64,000 nucleotides of DNA, taken from NCBI RefSeq assembly GCF_016820585.1, contig NZ_JADHDX010000002.1:325818-389817 (forward strand), read 5' to 3'. A model generated the notes under the pieces. The model saw only the letters and a list, made by a program, of their open reading frames with translations. It made no database searches and was not told the origin of the DNA. Shown piece after piece: positions 43,867 through 54,354 of this stretch. Position numbers and translations under genes: made by a program. The stretch is from Arthrobacter beigongshangensis (lineage in GTDB: Bacteria; Bacillota; Bacilli; Bacillales_A; Planococcaceae). The first letter of the stretch is position 1; every line of letters begins with the position of its first letter.

Positions 43867-44780
43867 TCGGACGGGCATCTATGATTACCTTTATTGAAAC
43901 GATACTTGGCACTGTGCTCTCAAGCTTCGTCATCGTCATCATCGCAACATTTATGGCATTGTTAGTCGATTTTTTATTTCCAACCTTTATAAAATGGACG
44001 AGAATGATGATGATTTTTCTTGTCATTGCTGTGGTTTTACAGCCTGCATTTGAACATTTAGCGCTCATTCGAGATATTGCCCATTCCATTTCGATGATAT
44101 TCATTTCGGTTTATCCGATTTTAACGGCAAGTATGATTGCTGCAGGCGGAGCTTTCAGTATGCTTAATTTTCAACCTGCTATGCTGCTGTTTGCCAATGG
44201 GGCTGTTGTGCTTGCGGAAAGTGTCCTCATACCTCTATTAACAGCAGCGTTGATTTTCGATTTAGTTACAAGGATATTGCCAGCTGTGCCGTTTTCTAAA
44301 ATGGCGGATTTAATTCGGACGACTCTACTTGGCGCTGTTTCCGCCATCGTTGCAGCCTACTCAATCTTCATCACTGTTGGAGGCACAATGACTTGGGCAT
44401 TAGCAGGGCTTGCGAGTGAGCCGATTAAGGAATTAATCCGTCAAAATGTTCCGCTGATCGGGTCGTTTATGACGGATAGTATGGGCGCGATGGGGCGTTA
44501 CTCGTCGGGCATAAGTGTTTTTGCGGGTGGTTGGTTTATTTCGACCATTTGGACAGTAGCGCTCATTCCCTCAATTAAGACGTTATTGACGGCTTTTTTT
44601 TATAGATGGACAGCTGCGCTCATTGAACCTTTTGCTAATGAAGATATAACAGGAATTTTAGATGACATCGGCAAAACTTTATTCGTACTTTGTGCTGTGT
44701 CCTTTTTAATTGCTTTTGCCTTTATTTACTCAGCGCTCTTCTCGATTATTCTTATCAAATTAATGACAACAATGAAATGA
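43863..44780 (+). CDS. spoIIIAE: SpoIIIAE, N-terminally short
   Basis: Polytopic membrane protein of 305 residues with about seven helices. The middle and C-terminal parts (SMIAAGGAFSML ... FQPAMLLFANGAVVLAESVLIPL ... IEPFANEDITGILDDIGKTL, given here in short pieces) fit SpoIIIAE. B. subtilis SpoIIIAE is about 399 residues; the signal peptide and first extracytoplasmic part are absent here, and the overlap with spoIIIAD leaves no room for them. The rest reads without interruption. Confidence 0.82.
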   Translation: MIGRASMITFIETILGTVLSSFVIVIIATFMALLVDFLFPTFIKWTRMMMIFLVIAVVLQPAFEHLALIRDIAHSISMIFISVYPILTASMIAAGGAFSMLNFQPAMLLFANGAVVLAESVLIPLLTAALIFDLVTRILPAVPFSKMADLIRTTLLGAVSAIVAAYSIFITVGGTMTWALAGLASEPIKELIRQNVPLIGSFMTDSMGAMGRYSSGISVFAGGWFISTIWTVALIPSIKTLLTAFFYRWTAALIEPFANEDITGILDDIGKTLFVLCAVSFLIAFAFIYSALFSIILIKLMTTMK

Positions 44781-44956
44781 GGTTCGCTAATGTCATCTTT
44801 TTAATAGGTGTTTTACTCATCACTTTGCTGTCCTCGACAGTATTGTTGTTATTTTCTAAAGAAACGGAAGAGGATTTTTTGCCGATTATTAAGCTAGCAA
44901 TGGGCATTTGGCTAATTCGATCAATCCTCATATTTCTTGGTCATAGTCTCTCATGA
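44777..44956 (+). CDS. spoIIIAF: SpoIIIAF-like, membrane part only
   Basis: Protein of 59 residues starting at the ATG that overlaps the spoIIIAE stop (ATGA). It has two hydrophobic helices (FLIGVLLITLLSSTVLLLF and IIKLAMGIWLIRSILIFLG) with an acidic loop. B. subtilis SpoIIIAF is about 206 residues and has a soluble C-terminal domain, which is absent. Assigned by position and by the two-helix pattern; homology is not certain. Confidence 0.6.
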   Translation: MRFANVIFLIGVLLITLLSSTVLLLFSKETEEDFLPIIKLAMGIWLIRSILIFLGHSLS

Positions 44957-45023
44957 AACTGCATAAAATGAATCATTGATGACAGGTCCTATAACCAGCT
45001 CAATGAATGGAAATGGTGATGAT

Positions 45024-45449
45024 ATGCAAACAACAACAAGGAAATTCCATCCAATCCTTCTCGGGACAATCGTTATTTTAATCATCATTTTCATCACTTC
45101 CAATCTAGGAAGCATCGGGGAGGAGAAGGGGAAGAAGGAGGAGAGCCGGGAATTTGTGGAACTGGAGCAAGCATTAATGAAAGTAGAAGGGATTGGACAG
45201 GTAATGTTGTATTTTCATTATGAAGATAGAGAACCGACTAATGCACTTGCCAACTACTTCTCAGCCTCAACAACAACCACTACAAAAGGGAATAACCTGC
45301 AAGGTGTTCTTGTCGTTGCGGAAGGTGCTAAAGACTATAAAGTTCAAAATGAACTCTACAAAATTTTGACAGCTGTCCTGCAATTGCCCGAACATCGAAT
45401 CGTCATTGCAGAAATGAATAAAAGGGGGAATACGAATGAGAACGAATAA
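45024..45449 (+). CDS. spoIIIAG: SpoIIIAG, shortened
   Basis: Protein of 141 residues from the ATG at 45024, which follows GGTGATG; upstream starts lack a ribosome site. One membrane helix (ILLGTIVILIIIFITSNLG) precedes a ring-building-motif domain (LMKVEGIGQVMLYFHYED ... GVLVVAEGAKDYKVQ). The insertion that lies between these two blocks in B. subtilis SpoIIIAG (about 229 residues) is reduced to about 20 residues. It overlaps spoIIIAH. Confidence 0.82.
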   Translation: MQTTTRKFHPILLGTIVILIIIFITSNLGSIGEEKGKKEESREFVELEQALMKVEGIGQVMLYFHYEDREPTNALANYFSASTTTTTKGNNLQGVLVVAEGAKDYKVQNELYKILTAVLQLPEHRIVIAEMNKRGNTNENE

Positions 45450-45990
45450 AAGAACAGTGTGGTTTTTAACTTTGTTAAGTCTAGTCGCTGTTATCTCCAT
45501 CTACACAATGAGGGAGAAAACGATGTCCTTTGATGGTATCACACTTTTTACAAAAGGAGAGTCGAAGGACTCCCTCTCATTATCGGAGCAATTGGATGCT
45601 GCTGATAAAACGGCTCCTGTCTTTGCGGAACGTTATTTATTCGAAGAGATGCGGATGGAGGTCCGTGATGTGCGTAGTAAATTAGCGGAACAACTGACGA
45701 CGAAAATTACATCTTCAGACTATACAGCAGCTGAGAAAAATGATGCCATTGATGAAATGGCAGAGATGACAAAACGTAATTCAGATGAAACGCTCATGGA
45801 AATGCAAATTATCGCGCTCGGCTATCCAGAAGCATTTGTTCACAAGGAAGAGGGCGCGGTGAAAATAACGGTGATGGCAACAGAAGGACAGTCCAAAACG
45901 CTAGCAGATGAAATTATTCGACATGTCAAAACGAGCTGGTCCGATGCAGGAACCGTCCAAGTTGTGTTCACCGGAGGTACAGAAGAATGA
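45436..45990 (+). CDS. spoIIIAH: SpoIIIAH
   Basis: Protein of 184 residues with one N-terminal membrane helix and an extracytoplasmic domain of the ring-building (YscJ-like) type, the partner of forespore SpoIIQ. Typical SpoIIIAH features are the start MRTNKRTVWFLTLLSLV, the helical stretch AAEKNDAIDEMAEMTKRN and ALGYPEAFV. Slightly shorter than in B. subtilis (about 218). AAAGGGGG precedes the ATG. Confidence 0.88.
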   Translation: MRTNKRTVWFLTLLSLVAVISIYTMREKTMSFDGITLFTKGESKDSLSLSEQLDAADKTAPVFAERYLFEEMRMEVRDVRSKLAEQLTTKITSSDYTAAEKNDAIDEMAEMTKRNSDETLMEMQIIALGYPEAFVHKEEGAVKITVMATEGQSKTLADEIIRHVKTSWSDAGTVQVVFTGGTEE

Positions 45991-45999
45991 AAAATGAAA

Positions 46000-46029
46000 G
46001 AAAAAGCCCTGAATGAGGGGCTTTTTTTC
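46000..46029 (+). terminator. Terminator after spoIIIAH
   Basis: AAAAAGCCC and GGGGCTTTTT with a 7-base loop and a T-run. Confidence 0.8.
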
Positions 46030-46138
46030 TGTTTTTATGTTGATTTCAATAACAAATCACCATTATCTATTTCAATATGGAGTGAAAACGTCTAAAATAG
46101 AGAAGAACGTTATTATAATGTAGTCAGGGGAATCGATC

Positions 46139-46633
46139 ATGTTAAAAATTCAAGAAATCCGTGAAATTATTAAATTAATTGATCAATCATCAATCGAAAA
46201 ATTTACATTTGAATCCAACGGGGAAAAAATCAAATTAGAAAAAGGAAACGGACAGTCTGTCGTTATGCCAGCAGGCGTTGCCGCACCTATTGTTCAACAG
46301 GCAGTTCCTGTTGCACAACCAGTAGCAGTAGAAGCAGTTGCTGCACCTGTACAAGAAGTGCCTGTCGCGACTTCACAAGTGGAAGATCCTTCTTTACACA
46401 AAGTGACTTCACCAATGGTTGGTACATTTTATGCGTCCTCTTCACCAGATGAGCCTGCTTATGTGCAAAATGGCGATAAAGTAAAACCAGACTCTATTGT
46501 CTGTATCGTCGAAGCGATGAAACTTTTCAATGAAATTGAAGCGGAAGTTTCTGGGGAAATCGTGGAGATTCTCGTAAAAGACGGTCAACTCGTCGAGTAC
46601 GGACAACCTCTCTTCCTTGTAAAATCAAATTGA
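46139..46633 (+). CDS. accB: Acetyl-CoA carboxylase biotin carboxyl carrier protein
   Basis: BCCP of 164 residues. An N-terminal helical part is followed by a Pro/Ala/Val-rich linker (about 45-80) and the biotinyl domain, with the biotin lysine in [11 protein letters not shown]. It carries CO2 between AccC and AccDA in fatty acid synthesis. A TATAAT -10 lies at 46114-46119. accC follows after 14 bp. Confidence 0.97.
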   Translation: MLKIQEIREIIKLIDQSSIEKFTFESNGEKIKLEKGNGQSVVMPAGVAAPIVQQAVPVAQPVAVEAVAAPVQEVPVATSQVEDPSLHKVTSPMVGTFYASSSPDEPAYVQNGDKVKPDSIVCIVEAMKLFNEIEAEVSGEIVEILVKDGQLVEYGQPLFLVKSN

Positions 46634-46647
46634 GGAGGACAGCTAAC

Positions 46648-47994
46648 ATGAAAAAAGTATTAATTGCCAACCGTGGCGAAATTGCAGTTCGTATTATTCG
46701 AGCGTGTAAAGAACTTGGTATCCAAACAGTTGCGGTCTATTCTGAAGCAGATCGCGAAGCTCTTCATGTCGAATTGGCGGATGAAGCCTTTTGTATCGGT
46801 CCGAAGCTATCGAAGGATAGCTATTTAAACTTTTCTAATATTATCAGCATCGCCAAGATGACGGGCTGTGAGGGAATTCATCCTGGTTATGGATTTCTAG
46901 CAGAGAACGCGAGTTTTGCGGAACTTTGTGAAGAAGTGAATATTGAATTCATTGGACCGACAGCTGATGCTATTTCACGTATGGGAACAAAGGATGTTGC
47001 CCGTGAAACGATGCGGCAGGCAGGTGTACCAATCGTTCCAGGTTCGACAGGTATTGTAGCAGATGAAGATGAAGCGCTTCGTATTGCAAAAGAAATTGGT
47101 TTTCCGGTCATCATTAAAGCGACAGCTGGTGGTGGAGGTAAAGGAATTCGTGTTGCAAGGGATGAAGAAGAGCTGAAAAGTGGCATCAATATTACGCAAA
47201 AAGAGGCTGCAGCTGCGTTCGGAAATTCGGGCGTCTATCTTGAAAAATTCATTGAAGTATTCCGTCATGTGGAAGTGCAAGTGTTAGCTGACAAATTCGG
47301 GAATACAATCCATCTAGGCGAGCGTGATTGCTCGATACAACGCAGAATGCAAAAGCTTGTAGAAGAGGCGCCTTCACCAGCTATAACGCCTGAACTTCGC
47401 CAAGCAATGGGAGAGGCAGCTGTTAAAGCGGCTGAAGCTGTTCAATATCGTGGTGCTGGAACAGTCGAATTTATATTCGACCATATTAACCAAAAGTTCT
47501 ATTTTATGGAAATGAATACGCGTATCCAAGTCGAACACACAATCACTGAAATGATTACAGGCATTGATTTAGTTCAGCAGCAATTGAAAATTGCGGCGGG
47601 TGAAACTCTTATTCACCGCCAAGAAGATATCAAACTTAATGGTTGGGCGATTGAATGCCGCATCAATGCGGAAAACCCCGCGAAAAACTTTATGCCTTCT
47701 CCAGGAAAAGTAACGATGTACATTCCTCCAGGTGGTTTTGGTGTCCGAGTCGACTCAGCTATGTATACTGGTTATTCCATACCTCCATACTATGATTCGA
47801 TGGTTGCAAAACTAATTGTTCACGCAGATACGAGGGAAGAAGCGGTCGCAAGGATGGCGCGAGCACTCGATGAATTTATCGTCGAAGGTGTGGATACAAC
47901 GATTCCTTTCCACTTAAGATTAATGGATGACGCAGTCTTTAAGTCTGGAGATTTCGATACGAAGTTTCTGGAAAAATACTCAATTATGAACTAA
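46648..47994 (+). CDS. accC: Acetyl-CoA carboxylase, biotin carboxylase subunit
   Basis: Biotin carboxylase of 448 residues carboxylating biotin on AccB with bicarbonate and ATP. The ATG at 46648 follows GAGGAGG. Motifs: [15 protein letters not shown], the ATP-grasp glycine loop [25 protein letters not shown], and [14 protein letters not shown] with the catalytic Glu and Arg. Length is normal. Confidence 0.97.
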   Translation: MKKVLIANRGEIAVRIIRACKELGIQTVAVYSEADREALHVELADEAFCIGPKLSKDSYLNFSNIISIAKMTGCEGIHPGYGFLAENASFAELCEEVNIEFIGPTADAISRMGTKDVARETMRQAGVPIVPGSTGIVADEDEALRIAKEIGFPVIIKATAGGGGKGIRVARDEEELKSGINITQKEAAAAFGNSGVYLEKFIEVFRHVEVQVLADKFGNTIHLGERDCSIQRRMQKLVEEAPSPAITPELRQAMGEAAVKAAEAVQYRGAGTVEFIFDHINQKFYFMEMNTRIQVEHTITEMITGIDLVQQQLKIAAGETLIHRQEDIKLNGWAIECRINAENPAKNFMPSPGKVTMYIPPGGFGVRVDSAMYTGYSIPPYYDSMVAKLIVHADTREEAVARMARALDEFIVEGVDTTIPFHLRLMDDAVFKSGDFDTKFLEKYSIMN

Positions 47995-48011
47995 CAGAGA
48001 GGAGAATCGGA

Positions 48012-48413
48012 ATGCCTGAAAAGACAAATCCATCATTCGTCGGGATGGCACCGTCGGGTGATGTTGAGCTTGGACGCGTCCAACTAGCTCCAGAAGTTCT
48101 TGAAGTGATTATTGGTATTGCAACAACAGAAGTAAAAGGTGTTGCGAACACGAGAGGTAATTTTGCTACTGGCGTTGCTGAGAAATTTGGCAAAGTAGTT
48201 CATGGGAAAGGTGTCAAAACGGAGTGGTCTGAAGAAGGTTTAACAATTGACGTTTATTGTGTCGTTGACTATGGCTACTCTGTTCCAACCGTCGCAACCG
48301 AAATACAAAAGCAAATTCGACATGCAGTTTTTCATATGACTTCACTTGAAACAAAAGAAGTGAATGTACATATAACGGGAATTCAGCTCGAAGCGGCAAC
48401 GGAAACGGTATGA
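48012..48413 (+). CDS. yqhY: Asp23/Gls24 family protein YqhY
   Basis: Alkaline-shock (Asp23) family protein of 133 residues, with the family core VQLAPEVLEVIIGIATTEVKG and TIDVYCVVDYGYSVP (in pieces). In Bacillus, YqhY is linked to control of acetyl-CoA carboxylase and lies right after accBC, as here. AGAGAGGAG precedes the ATG. A terminator follows. Confidence 0.92.
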   Translation: MPEKTNPSFVGMAPSGDVELGRVQLAPEVLEVIIGIATTEVKGVANTRGNFATGVAEKFGKVVHGKGVKTEWSEEGLTIDVYCVVDYGYSVPTVATEIQKQIRHAVFHMTSLETKEVNVHITGIQLEAATETV

Positions 48414-48451
48414 TCTGAAAAGCATCGTCCTAATCGGATGATGCTTTTCAG
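48414..48451 (+). terminator. Terminator-like hairpin after yqhY
   Basis: CTGAAAAGCATCGTCC and GGATGATGCTTTTCAG form a nearly perfect 16-bp stem; the T-tract is short. Confidence 0.7.
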
Positions 48452-48528
48452 CTTGTCTTACTGTATCCGGGCACCCTGTTTTATGCTATGATAATGCCTT
48501 AGAGATACAGTAGTGGAGGAGAAAATTT

Positions 48529-48909
48529 ATGAAACGAAGAGAAGCAAGGGAAAAAGCCGTTCAAACTCTTTTTCAGCTTGATAATACAGAACTAACCATT
48601 GAAGAAGCAATCACGTATATTGTCGATGAGCCAGCCAATGCGTTTTACGAGCAACTTGTGCGTGGAACGATGCTACATCAGGCAGCAATCGATCAGACAT
48701 TGGTCGATAAGCTAGAGCATTGGTCGTTGGATCGGCTACCTAAAATTGAACGGACAGTTTTACGGCTTGCCGTTTACGAGTTATTATTTAATGAAGAAGT
48801 GCCACACCGAGTTGTGTTGAATGAAGCGATTGAGCTTTGTAAAACATTCGGCGATGAAAAATCGGGTCGTTTTGTCAATGGTGTGCTATCGAAATTCGAA
48901 GAAAAATAA
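48529..48909 (+). CDS. nusB: Transcription antitermination factor NusB
   Basis: NusB of 126 residues, an all-helical RNA-binding protein of the rRNA antitermination complex. It starts MKRREAREKAVQTLFQLD and has the NEAIELCKTFGDEKSGRFVNGVL region (RNA/NusE face). GGAGGAG precedes the ATG. Location between yqhY and folD is conserved. Confidence 0.96.
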   Translation: MKRREAREKAVQTLFQLDNTELTIEEAITYIVDEPANAFYEQLVRGTMLHQAAIDQTLVDKLEHWSLDRLPKIERTVLRLAVYELLFNEEVPHRVVLNEAIELCKTFGDEKSGRFVNGVLSKFEEK

Positions 48910-48933
48910 TCGAAGCCGTCTGGAGGAACAATT

Positions 48934-49797
48934 ATGACAGGAACAATAATTGATGGTATTGCTATTGGGAAAGAAATTAGAGAAGAAATCAAAGAAAGAG
49001 TTACTGCGCTAAAAGACCAAGGGTGCCAACCAGGTCTTGCAGTTATTCTTGTTGGCGACAACCAAGCTTCTCGTACATATGTGAAAAACAAACAAAAATC
49101 TACTTTAGAAGTGGGTATGAAATCTGAGTTGATTGAACTTCCGGCTTCTATAACTGAGGAAGAACTATTAGGATATGTGACAAAATTGAACAACGATGAT
49201 TCCATTAACGGCATTCTTGTTCAGCTTCCACTACCAGGGCATATTGATGAAAATCTAGTCATTCGTGCCATTGATCCTTCAAAAGACGTTGATGGATTCC
49301 ATCCTGAAAATGTTGGTAAGATGATTATTGGTCAGCAAGCCTATTTGTCTTGCACACCATACGGCATCATTAAGTTATTAGAACGAACGGGAACAGAGAT
49401 TAGCGGAAAACATGCCGTTATCGTAGGTCGTAGTAATATCGTCGGTAAGCCGATGGGGCAATTATTGTTGCAACGTGATGCTACTGTCACTTATTGTCAT
49501 TCTAAAACAAAAGACTTAGCTTCCTTTACAAAACAAGCAGATATACTAATTGTTGCTATTGGTAAAACGAAATTTATTACAGGTGACGACATTAAAGAAG
49601 GTGCTGTTGTCATAGATGTGGGCATGAACCGTGATGAAAATGGAAAGCTTTGCGGTGACGTCGATTTTGCATCCGCAAAAGAAGTCGCCTCTGCCATTAC
49701 CCCTGTCCCAGGTGGAGTAGGCCCGATGACTATAACGATGTTATTGAAAAATACATTGAAAAGTGCAGAACTATCCCACGCACAAGAAAATCGTTAA
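48934..49797 (+). CDS. folD: FolD bifunctional methylene-THF dehydrogenase/cyclohydrolase
   Basis: FolD of 287 residues interconverts 5,10-methylene-, methenyl- and 10-formyl-THF. The catalytic tyrosine and lysine are in [10 protein letters not shown], the QLPLPGH and [11 protein letters not shown] motifs follow, and the NADP-binding [14 protein letters not shown] and [11 protein letters not shown] segments are intact. TGGAGGA precedes the ATG. It takes methylene-THF made by the glycine cleavage system. Confidence 0.97.
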   Translation: MTGTIIDGIAIGKEIREEIKERVTALKDQGCQPGLAVILVGDNQASRTYVKNKQKSTLEVGMKSELIELPASITEEELLGYVTKLNNDDSINGILVQLPLPGHIDENLVIRAIDPSKDVDGFHPENVGKMIIGQQAYLSCTPYGIIKLLERTGTEISGKHAVIVGRSNIVGKPMGQLLLQRDATVTYCHSKTKDLASFTKQADILIVAIGKTKFITGDDIKEGAVVIDVGMNRDENGKLCGDVDFASAKEVASAITPVPGGVGPMTITMLLKNTLKSAELSHAQENR

Positions 49798-49820
49798 CAA
49801 TTACTATAAAATACTGAACG

Positions 49821-49852
49821 GACGCTGTTTTTCATAAGAAAGACAGCGTTTC
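49821..49852 (+). terminator. Weak hairpin after folD
   Basis: ACGCTGT and ACAGCGT arms with a partly paired T/A interior; the T-tract is short, so read-through into xseA is possible. Confidence 0.45.
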
Positions 49853-49881
49853 TATACGTCGGAAATTGGGAGGTGGGACTG

Positions 49882-51237
49882 TTGACCGGTAACCCCTACT
49901 TATCTGTACAAGCCTTATCGAAATATATCAAACGTAAATTCGATGCAGATCCCTATTTACGCAATGTTCTCGTCAAGGGGGAGCTATCGAATGTCAAGAG
50001 TCATCCGAGTGGTCATATTTACTTCACTTTAAAGGATGATAAAAGTCGAATTCAATCGGCGATGTTCCGCTCAAGTGCAGCGCAGCTGAAATTCAAGCCT
50101 GAAAATGGCATGAATGTGCTCATAACAGGTGATGTAACAGTTTATGAAATGAGTGGAAATTATCAATTATATGTCCAGTCGATGCAACCTGATGGTATTG
50201 GAGCATTATATTTAGCCTTTCAACAATTGAAGGAAAGTCTTGGAGCGGAAGGCTTGTTCGATGCGCGTTGGAAAAGTCACCTCCCTGCGTTCCCAGAAAA
50301 AATTGGTGTCGTAACGGCGCAATCAGGCGCGGCTATTCAAGATATTTGTTCAACAATTGAAAGGCGATATCCACTTGCTGAAATCGTCCTGTTTCCAGCT
50401 ATCGTTCAAGGTGCACAAGCAGCACCCTCCATCGTCCAATCCATTGCAAAGGCCGAAGCACATGGCGGTATCGATGTTCTCATTGTAGGACGTGGTGGTG
50501 GTTCCATCGAGGATTTATGGGCGTTCAATGAAGAATCGGTTGCGCGTGCTATCTTTTCTTGTCGTATTCCGATTATTAGTGCGGTTGGACATGAGACGGA
50601 CACGACAATCGCTGATTTTGTATCTGATAGAAGAGCACCGACGCCAACTGCGGCTGCCGAGATGGCGGTCCCCGCTCGAGACGAGTTGTTTGAAAGGTTA
50701 CTAGACCGAAAACGTTCCCTTTATAATTCCTTATCAAACCAAATTAAGCACGAACGTAATCGTTTGACTACCTTACAAACTTCTTATCCACTACAATTTC
50801 CTGAACGTTTATACCGTCCGTTCACCGAAAAACTAATTGGATTTGAAGGAAGATTACAGCGGAGTAGTCAAGAAATTATGCATCGAAGGGTCTCTGATTT
50901 CCAAAGATTAAGTACTATGCTTGCCACCTTTTCGCCGACTCAGCGCATTAAGGATGAACAGCGCAATGTAACGCTGCTTACCGAACGTTTAGCGAGGGCA
51001 GTACTGCACGATGTCCGCATACGAAGTGATCGTTTCCAAGCCTCTATTCGTATGCTACAAGCACTCAATCCGCTTAATATCATGGAGCGTGGCTATTCGA
51101 TTGTCTATCGAGACGGGGTCGTTGCGAATTCCGTTACATCTATGGACATTGGATCGAACATTCAGATTAAGTTGCAGGATGGAGTAGCAGAAGCAATCGT
51201 TCAAACGATTACAACGAATGATAGGGAGGAAAGTTAA
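49882..51237 (+). CDS. xseA: Exodeoxyribonuclease VII large subunit
   Basis: Large subunit of 451 residues from a TTG (49882) eight bases after GGGAGG. The N-terminal OB-fold (VKGELSNVKSHPSGHIYFTLKD, in pieces) binds DNA. The catalytic domain has GVVTAQSGAAIQDI, VGRGGGSIEDLWAFN and SAVGHETDTTIADFVSDRRAPTPTAAAE segments. Long helices complete it. It degrades single-stranded DNA with XseB. The stop directly abuts the xseB start. Confidence 0.95.
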   Translation: MTGNPYLSVQALSKYIKRKFDADPYLRNVLVKGELSNVKSHPSGHIYFTLKDDKSRIQSAMFRSSAAQLKFKPENGMNVLITGDVTVYEMSGNYQLYVQSMQPDGIGALYLAFQQLKESLGAEGLFDARWKSHLPAFPEKIGVVTAQSGAAIQDICSTIERRYPLAEIVLFPAIVQGAQAAPSIVQSIAKAEAHGGIDVLIVGRGGGSIEDLWAFNEESVARAIFSCRIPIISAVGHETDTTIADFVSDRRAPTPTAAAEMAVPARDELFERLLDRKRSLYNSLSNQIKHERNRLTTLQTSYPLQFPERLYRPFTEKLIGFEGRLQRSSQEIMHRRVSDFQRLSTMLATFSPTQRIKDEQRNVTLLTERLARAVLHDVRIRSDRFQASIRMLQALNPLNIMERGYSIVYRDGVVANSVTSMDIGSNIQIKLQDGVAEAIVQTITTNDREES

Positions 51238-51480
51238 GTGGGAAAAGAGGAAATTCGCTTTGAAGAAGCGATGCAACAATTAGAAGAAATCGTACAGAAG
51301 TTAGAAACAGGAGATGTTCCACTAGAGGACGCCATTACCTTATATAAGCAGGGAATGGAGCTGTCGGGCTATTGCCATGGGAAATTACAAAACGCGGAGA
51401 AGCAACTGATTACTATCATTGACGAGGATGGCAAGTCATCCCCATTTGATCCGACAAAGGATGAGGATTCGCATGCATAA
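51238..51480 (+). CDS. xseB: Exodeoxyribonuclease VII small subunit
   Basis: Small subunit of 80 residues, a helical hairpin starting at a GTG immediately after the xseA stop. The family motif FEEAMQQLEEIVQKLETGDVPLEDA is complete (given in overlapping parts FEEAMQQLEEIVQKLE and GDVPLEDAITLYKQG). GGGAGGAAAG overlaps the end of xseA. The end overlaps ispA by eight bases. Confidence 0.95.
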   Translation: MGKEEIRFEEAMQQLEEIVQKLETGDVPLEDAITLYKQGMELSGYCHGKLQNAEKQLITIIDEDGKSSPFDPTKDEDSHA

Positions 51481-52357
51481 AAAACTACAAAATTTTATAT
51501 CGAAAAACCAACCTGTTATTGAAAATGAACTGAACCATCTACTAGCGAATCTAAATGTATCCGAGACGTTGAAATCTTCCATGTCCTACTCAATCAATGC
51601 TGGTGGAAAACGTATCCGACCACTACTCGTTCTTGCTACGCTAGAAGATTTAGACGTCCAATCGGCTGATGCCTTAACGGTAGCTTGTGCTGTTGAATTG
51701 ATTCATACGTATTCGCTAATACATGATGATTTACCCTGTATGGATGATGATGATTATAGGCGCGGTAAATTGACGAATCATAAAGTCTATGGAGAAGGAG
51801 TAGCCGTTCTCGCGGGTGATGCATTGCAGACGTTAGCATTTGAGGCATTGACAACTTTGCAAGAAACGTCGTCCAAGGATGCATTACAGCTGGTTAAAAT
51901 GCTAGCAAGTGCTTCGGGTGCTATGGGTATGGTCGGTGGTCAAATGCTTGATATTGAAGGGGAAGCAAGACCATTGTCACTAATGGAATTGGAAACTGTT
52001 CATGTTAATAAAACAGGAGCGTTGCTATCCTTTTGTATAGAGGCTGGCGCTGTTATGGCGGGGCTTGAAGTGGAAAAAGCGGCAAACTTAAATGTATTTG
52101 CTTGGAATATTGGACTAGCTTTCCAAATCCAAGATGATATTCTCGATATTACGTCTACGACCGAAGCACTCGGTAAAACCGCGGGTAGTGATATTAGCAG
52201 TGATAAATCGACGTATCCATCATTACTAGGTCTTGAAGGGGCTAGGAAACGCCTTGCTGAGCATCATCGTCTCGCAGAGGAGTCGCTTGATTTTCTTGGA
52301 AAAGAGGAGCCACTTCTTAAGTTGTTCGCAGATTACATTGTTAATCGGCAGTCTTAA
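51473..52357 (+). CDS. ispA: Farnesyl diphosphate synthase
   Basis: Polyprenyl synthetase of 294 residues building geranyl and farnesyl diphosphate. The first Asp-rich motif is DDLPCMDDDD and the second is QDDILD; GGKRIRP marks the IPP-binding region. The ATG at 51473 overlaps xseB by eight bases. Its substrates are the products of IspH, and dxs follows after about 95 bp. Confidence 0.95.
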   Translation: MHKKLQNFISKNQPVIENELNHLLANLNVSETLKSSMSYSINAGGKRIRPLLVLATLEDLDVQSADALTVACAVELIHTYSLIHDDLPCMDDDDYRRGKLTNHKVYGEGVAVLAGDALQTLAFEALTTLQETSSKDALQLVKMLASASGAMGMVGGQMLDIEGEARPLSLMELETVHVNKTGALLSFCIEAGAVMAGLEVEKAANLNVFAWNIGLAFQIQDDILDITSTTEALGKTAGSDISSDKSTYPSLLGLEGARKRLAEHHRLAEESLDFLGKEEPLLKLFADYIVNRQS

Positions 52358-52452
52358 GGGAACGAAAAGGTTGTACGAATCGTCCTCTTTGATATAAAGT
52401 ACTAACTATAGCGGAAACCGTAGTAAACAATTTATGAAGGTGTGTGATAGTG

Positions 52453-54354
52453 ATGGATCTTACTGAAATTACCAGTCCATCTTTTATAAAAAAACTAAAT
52501 AAGAACCAAATAGCAGAGCTTGCAGAGGACATTCGTGAATTCTTAATTGAAAAATTATCAGTAACGGGTGGGCATATTGGGCCGAATTTAGGTGTTGTGG
52601 AGTTAACGATTATGCTTCATCGATTATTCGATAGTCCGACTGATAAAATTCTTTGGGATGTTGGGCATCAGGCTTATGTCCATAAAATTTTGACAGGGCG
52701 TGCAAGTGAATTTGATTCACTTAGGCAATTCAAGGGTCTCTGCGGCTTTCCGAAAATGAATGAAAGTGAGCATGATGTTTGGGAAACTGGTCATAGCTCA
52801 ACATCATTATCGGCAGCGATGGGGATGGCGGCAGCGCGTGATGTTAAGGGTGATACCAATTACGTGATACCTGTTATTGGAGATGGTGCGTTAACAGGTG
52901 GTATGGCACTTGAAGCACTAAATCATATTGGTCATAAAAAAACTAATATGATTGTTATTTTGAACGACAATGAGATGTCGATTGCGCCAAATGTTGGTGC
53001 TCTTCATACGATATTGGGGAAACTTCGAACAGCTGGCAAGTACAATAATGCCAAAGATGAGCTTGAATATATTTTGAAGAAAATCCCTGCTGTCGGAGGT
53101 AAGGTAGCAGCGGCTGCGGAACGTGTTAAAGATAGCCTAAAGTATTTACTCGTTTCCGGCATCTTCTTCGAAGAATTAGGCTTTACATACTTGGGGCCAG
53201 TAGATGGACATGATATCAATGAGCTAGAGCGTCAACTCCAGTATGCGAAGAAAATGGATGGACCTGTTCTACTTCATGTCATTACGAAAAAGGGGAAGGG
53301 CTATAGTCCTGCTGAAGAAGATAAAATTGGTACTTGGCATGGCACGGGTCCTTATAAAATTGAAACGGGTGATTTCGTTAAATCTGCATCCGTTGCACCT
53401 TCATGGAGTGGCTTAGTAGCAGAAACTGTACGAACAATTGCACGGGATGATCGACGTGTTGTCGCAATCACACCAGCAATGCCAGTCGGTTCTAAACTCG
53501 AATCTTTTGCAACAGAATTTCCAGATCGTTTCTTCGACGTGGGGATAGCTGAACAACATGCAACGACGATGGCTGCTGGACTTGCTACACAAGGCATGAA
53601 GCCATTCTTAGCGATTTATTCGACTTTCCTACAGCGTGCGTACGATCAAATGCTCCATGATGTTGCTAGACAGAACTTGAATGTCTTTATTGGCATTGAT
53701 CGTGCAGGACTTGTTGGTGCCGATGGTGAAACGCATCAAGGTGTTTTTGATATTGCCTTTTTAAGACATATGCCGAATTTGGTCATTATGATGCCCAAAG
53801 ACGAAAACGAAGGTCAGCATATGGTAAAGACTGCGATTGATTATGATGGTGGTCCGATTGCGATGCGTTACCCGAGAGGAAATGGTCTCGGTGTAAAAAT
53901 GGATAAAACACTGCAAGCTATCCCGATTGGTTCATGGGAAGTCCTTCGTGCGGGGGATGATGCTGCCATTTTAACGTTTGGCACGACAATTCCAATGGCA
54001 TTGCAGGCAGCTGAAACGCTGGCAGCAGTGGGGATTCATGTGAGAGTAATTAACGCGAGGTTTATCAAGCCGTTAGATAATCAGATGTTAGATCAACTCT
54101 TTGCTACGGGAATACCAATCATGACAGTTGAGGAAGCAGTTCTTGCAGGTGGTTTTGGTAGTGCAGTTATTGAATATGCACATGACACAGGCAAGAAGGA
54201 TATTCCAATTCGACGAATGGGTATCCCTGATCAGTTTATTGAACATGGTAATGTTGATGAATTACTTGCGGAAATTGGTATGACAGCAGGTCATCTCGTT
54301 GACAATATGCAAACGTTCATAAAAGAAGTTGCAGTGGAAAGGGAACAAGTATGA
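52453..54354 (+). CDS. dxs: 1-deoxy-D-xylulose-5-phosphate synthase
   Basis: First enzyme of the MEP pathway, 633 residues, condensing pyruvate and glyceraldehyde 3-phosphate. The ThDP motif is [18 protein letters not shown] ... NDNEMSI, and the transketolase-type [15 protein letters not shown] motif is intact, as is VGIAEQHA. The ATG at 52453 is chosen by homology length; the ribosome site GAAGGTG is somewhat distant. The end overlaps the methyltransferase gene by four bases. Confidence 0.96.
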   Translation: MDLTEITSPSFIKKLNKNQIAELAEDIREFLIEKLSVTGGHIGPNLGVVELTIMLHRLFDSPTDKILWDVGHQAYVHKILTGRASEFDSLRQFKGLCGFPKMNESEHDVWETGHSSTSLSAAMGMAAARDVKGDTNYVIPVIGDGALTGGMALEALNHIGHKKTNMIVILNDNEMSIAPNVGALHTILGKLRTAGKYNNAKDELEYILKKIPAVGGKVAAAAERVKDSLKYLLVSGIFFEELGFTYLGPVDGHDINELERQLQYAKKMDGPVLLHVITKKGKGYSPAEEDKIGTWHGTGPYKIETGDFVKSASVAPSWSGLVAETVRTIARDDRRVVAITPAMPVGSKLESFATEFPDRFFDVGIAEQHATTMAAGLATQGMKPFLAIYSTFLQRAYDQMLHDVARQNLNVFIGIDRAGLVGADGETHQGVFDIAFLRHMPNLVIMMPKDENEGQHMVKTAIDYDGGPIAMRYPRGNGLGVKMDKTLQAIPIGSWEVLRAGDDAAILTFGTTIPMALQAAETLAAVGIHVRVINARFIKPLDNQMLDQLFATGIPIMTVEEAVLAGGFGSAVIEYAHDTGKKDIPIRRMGIPDQFIEHGNVDELLAEIGMTAGHLVDNMQTFIKEVAVEREQV

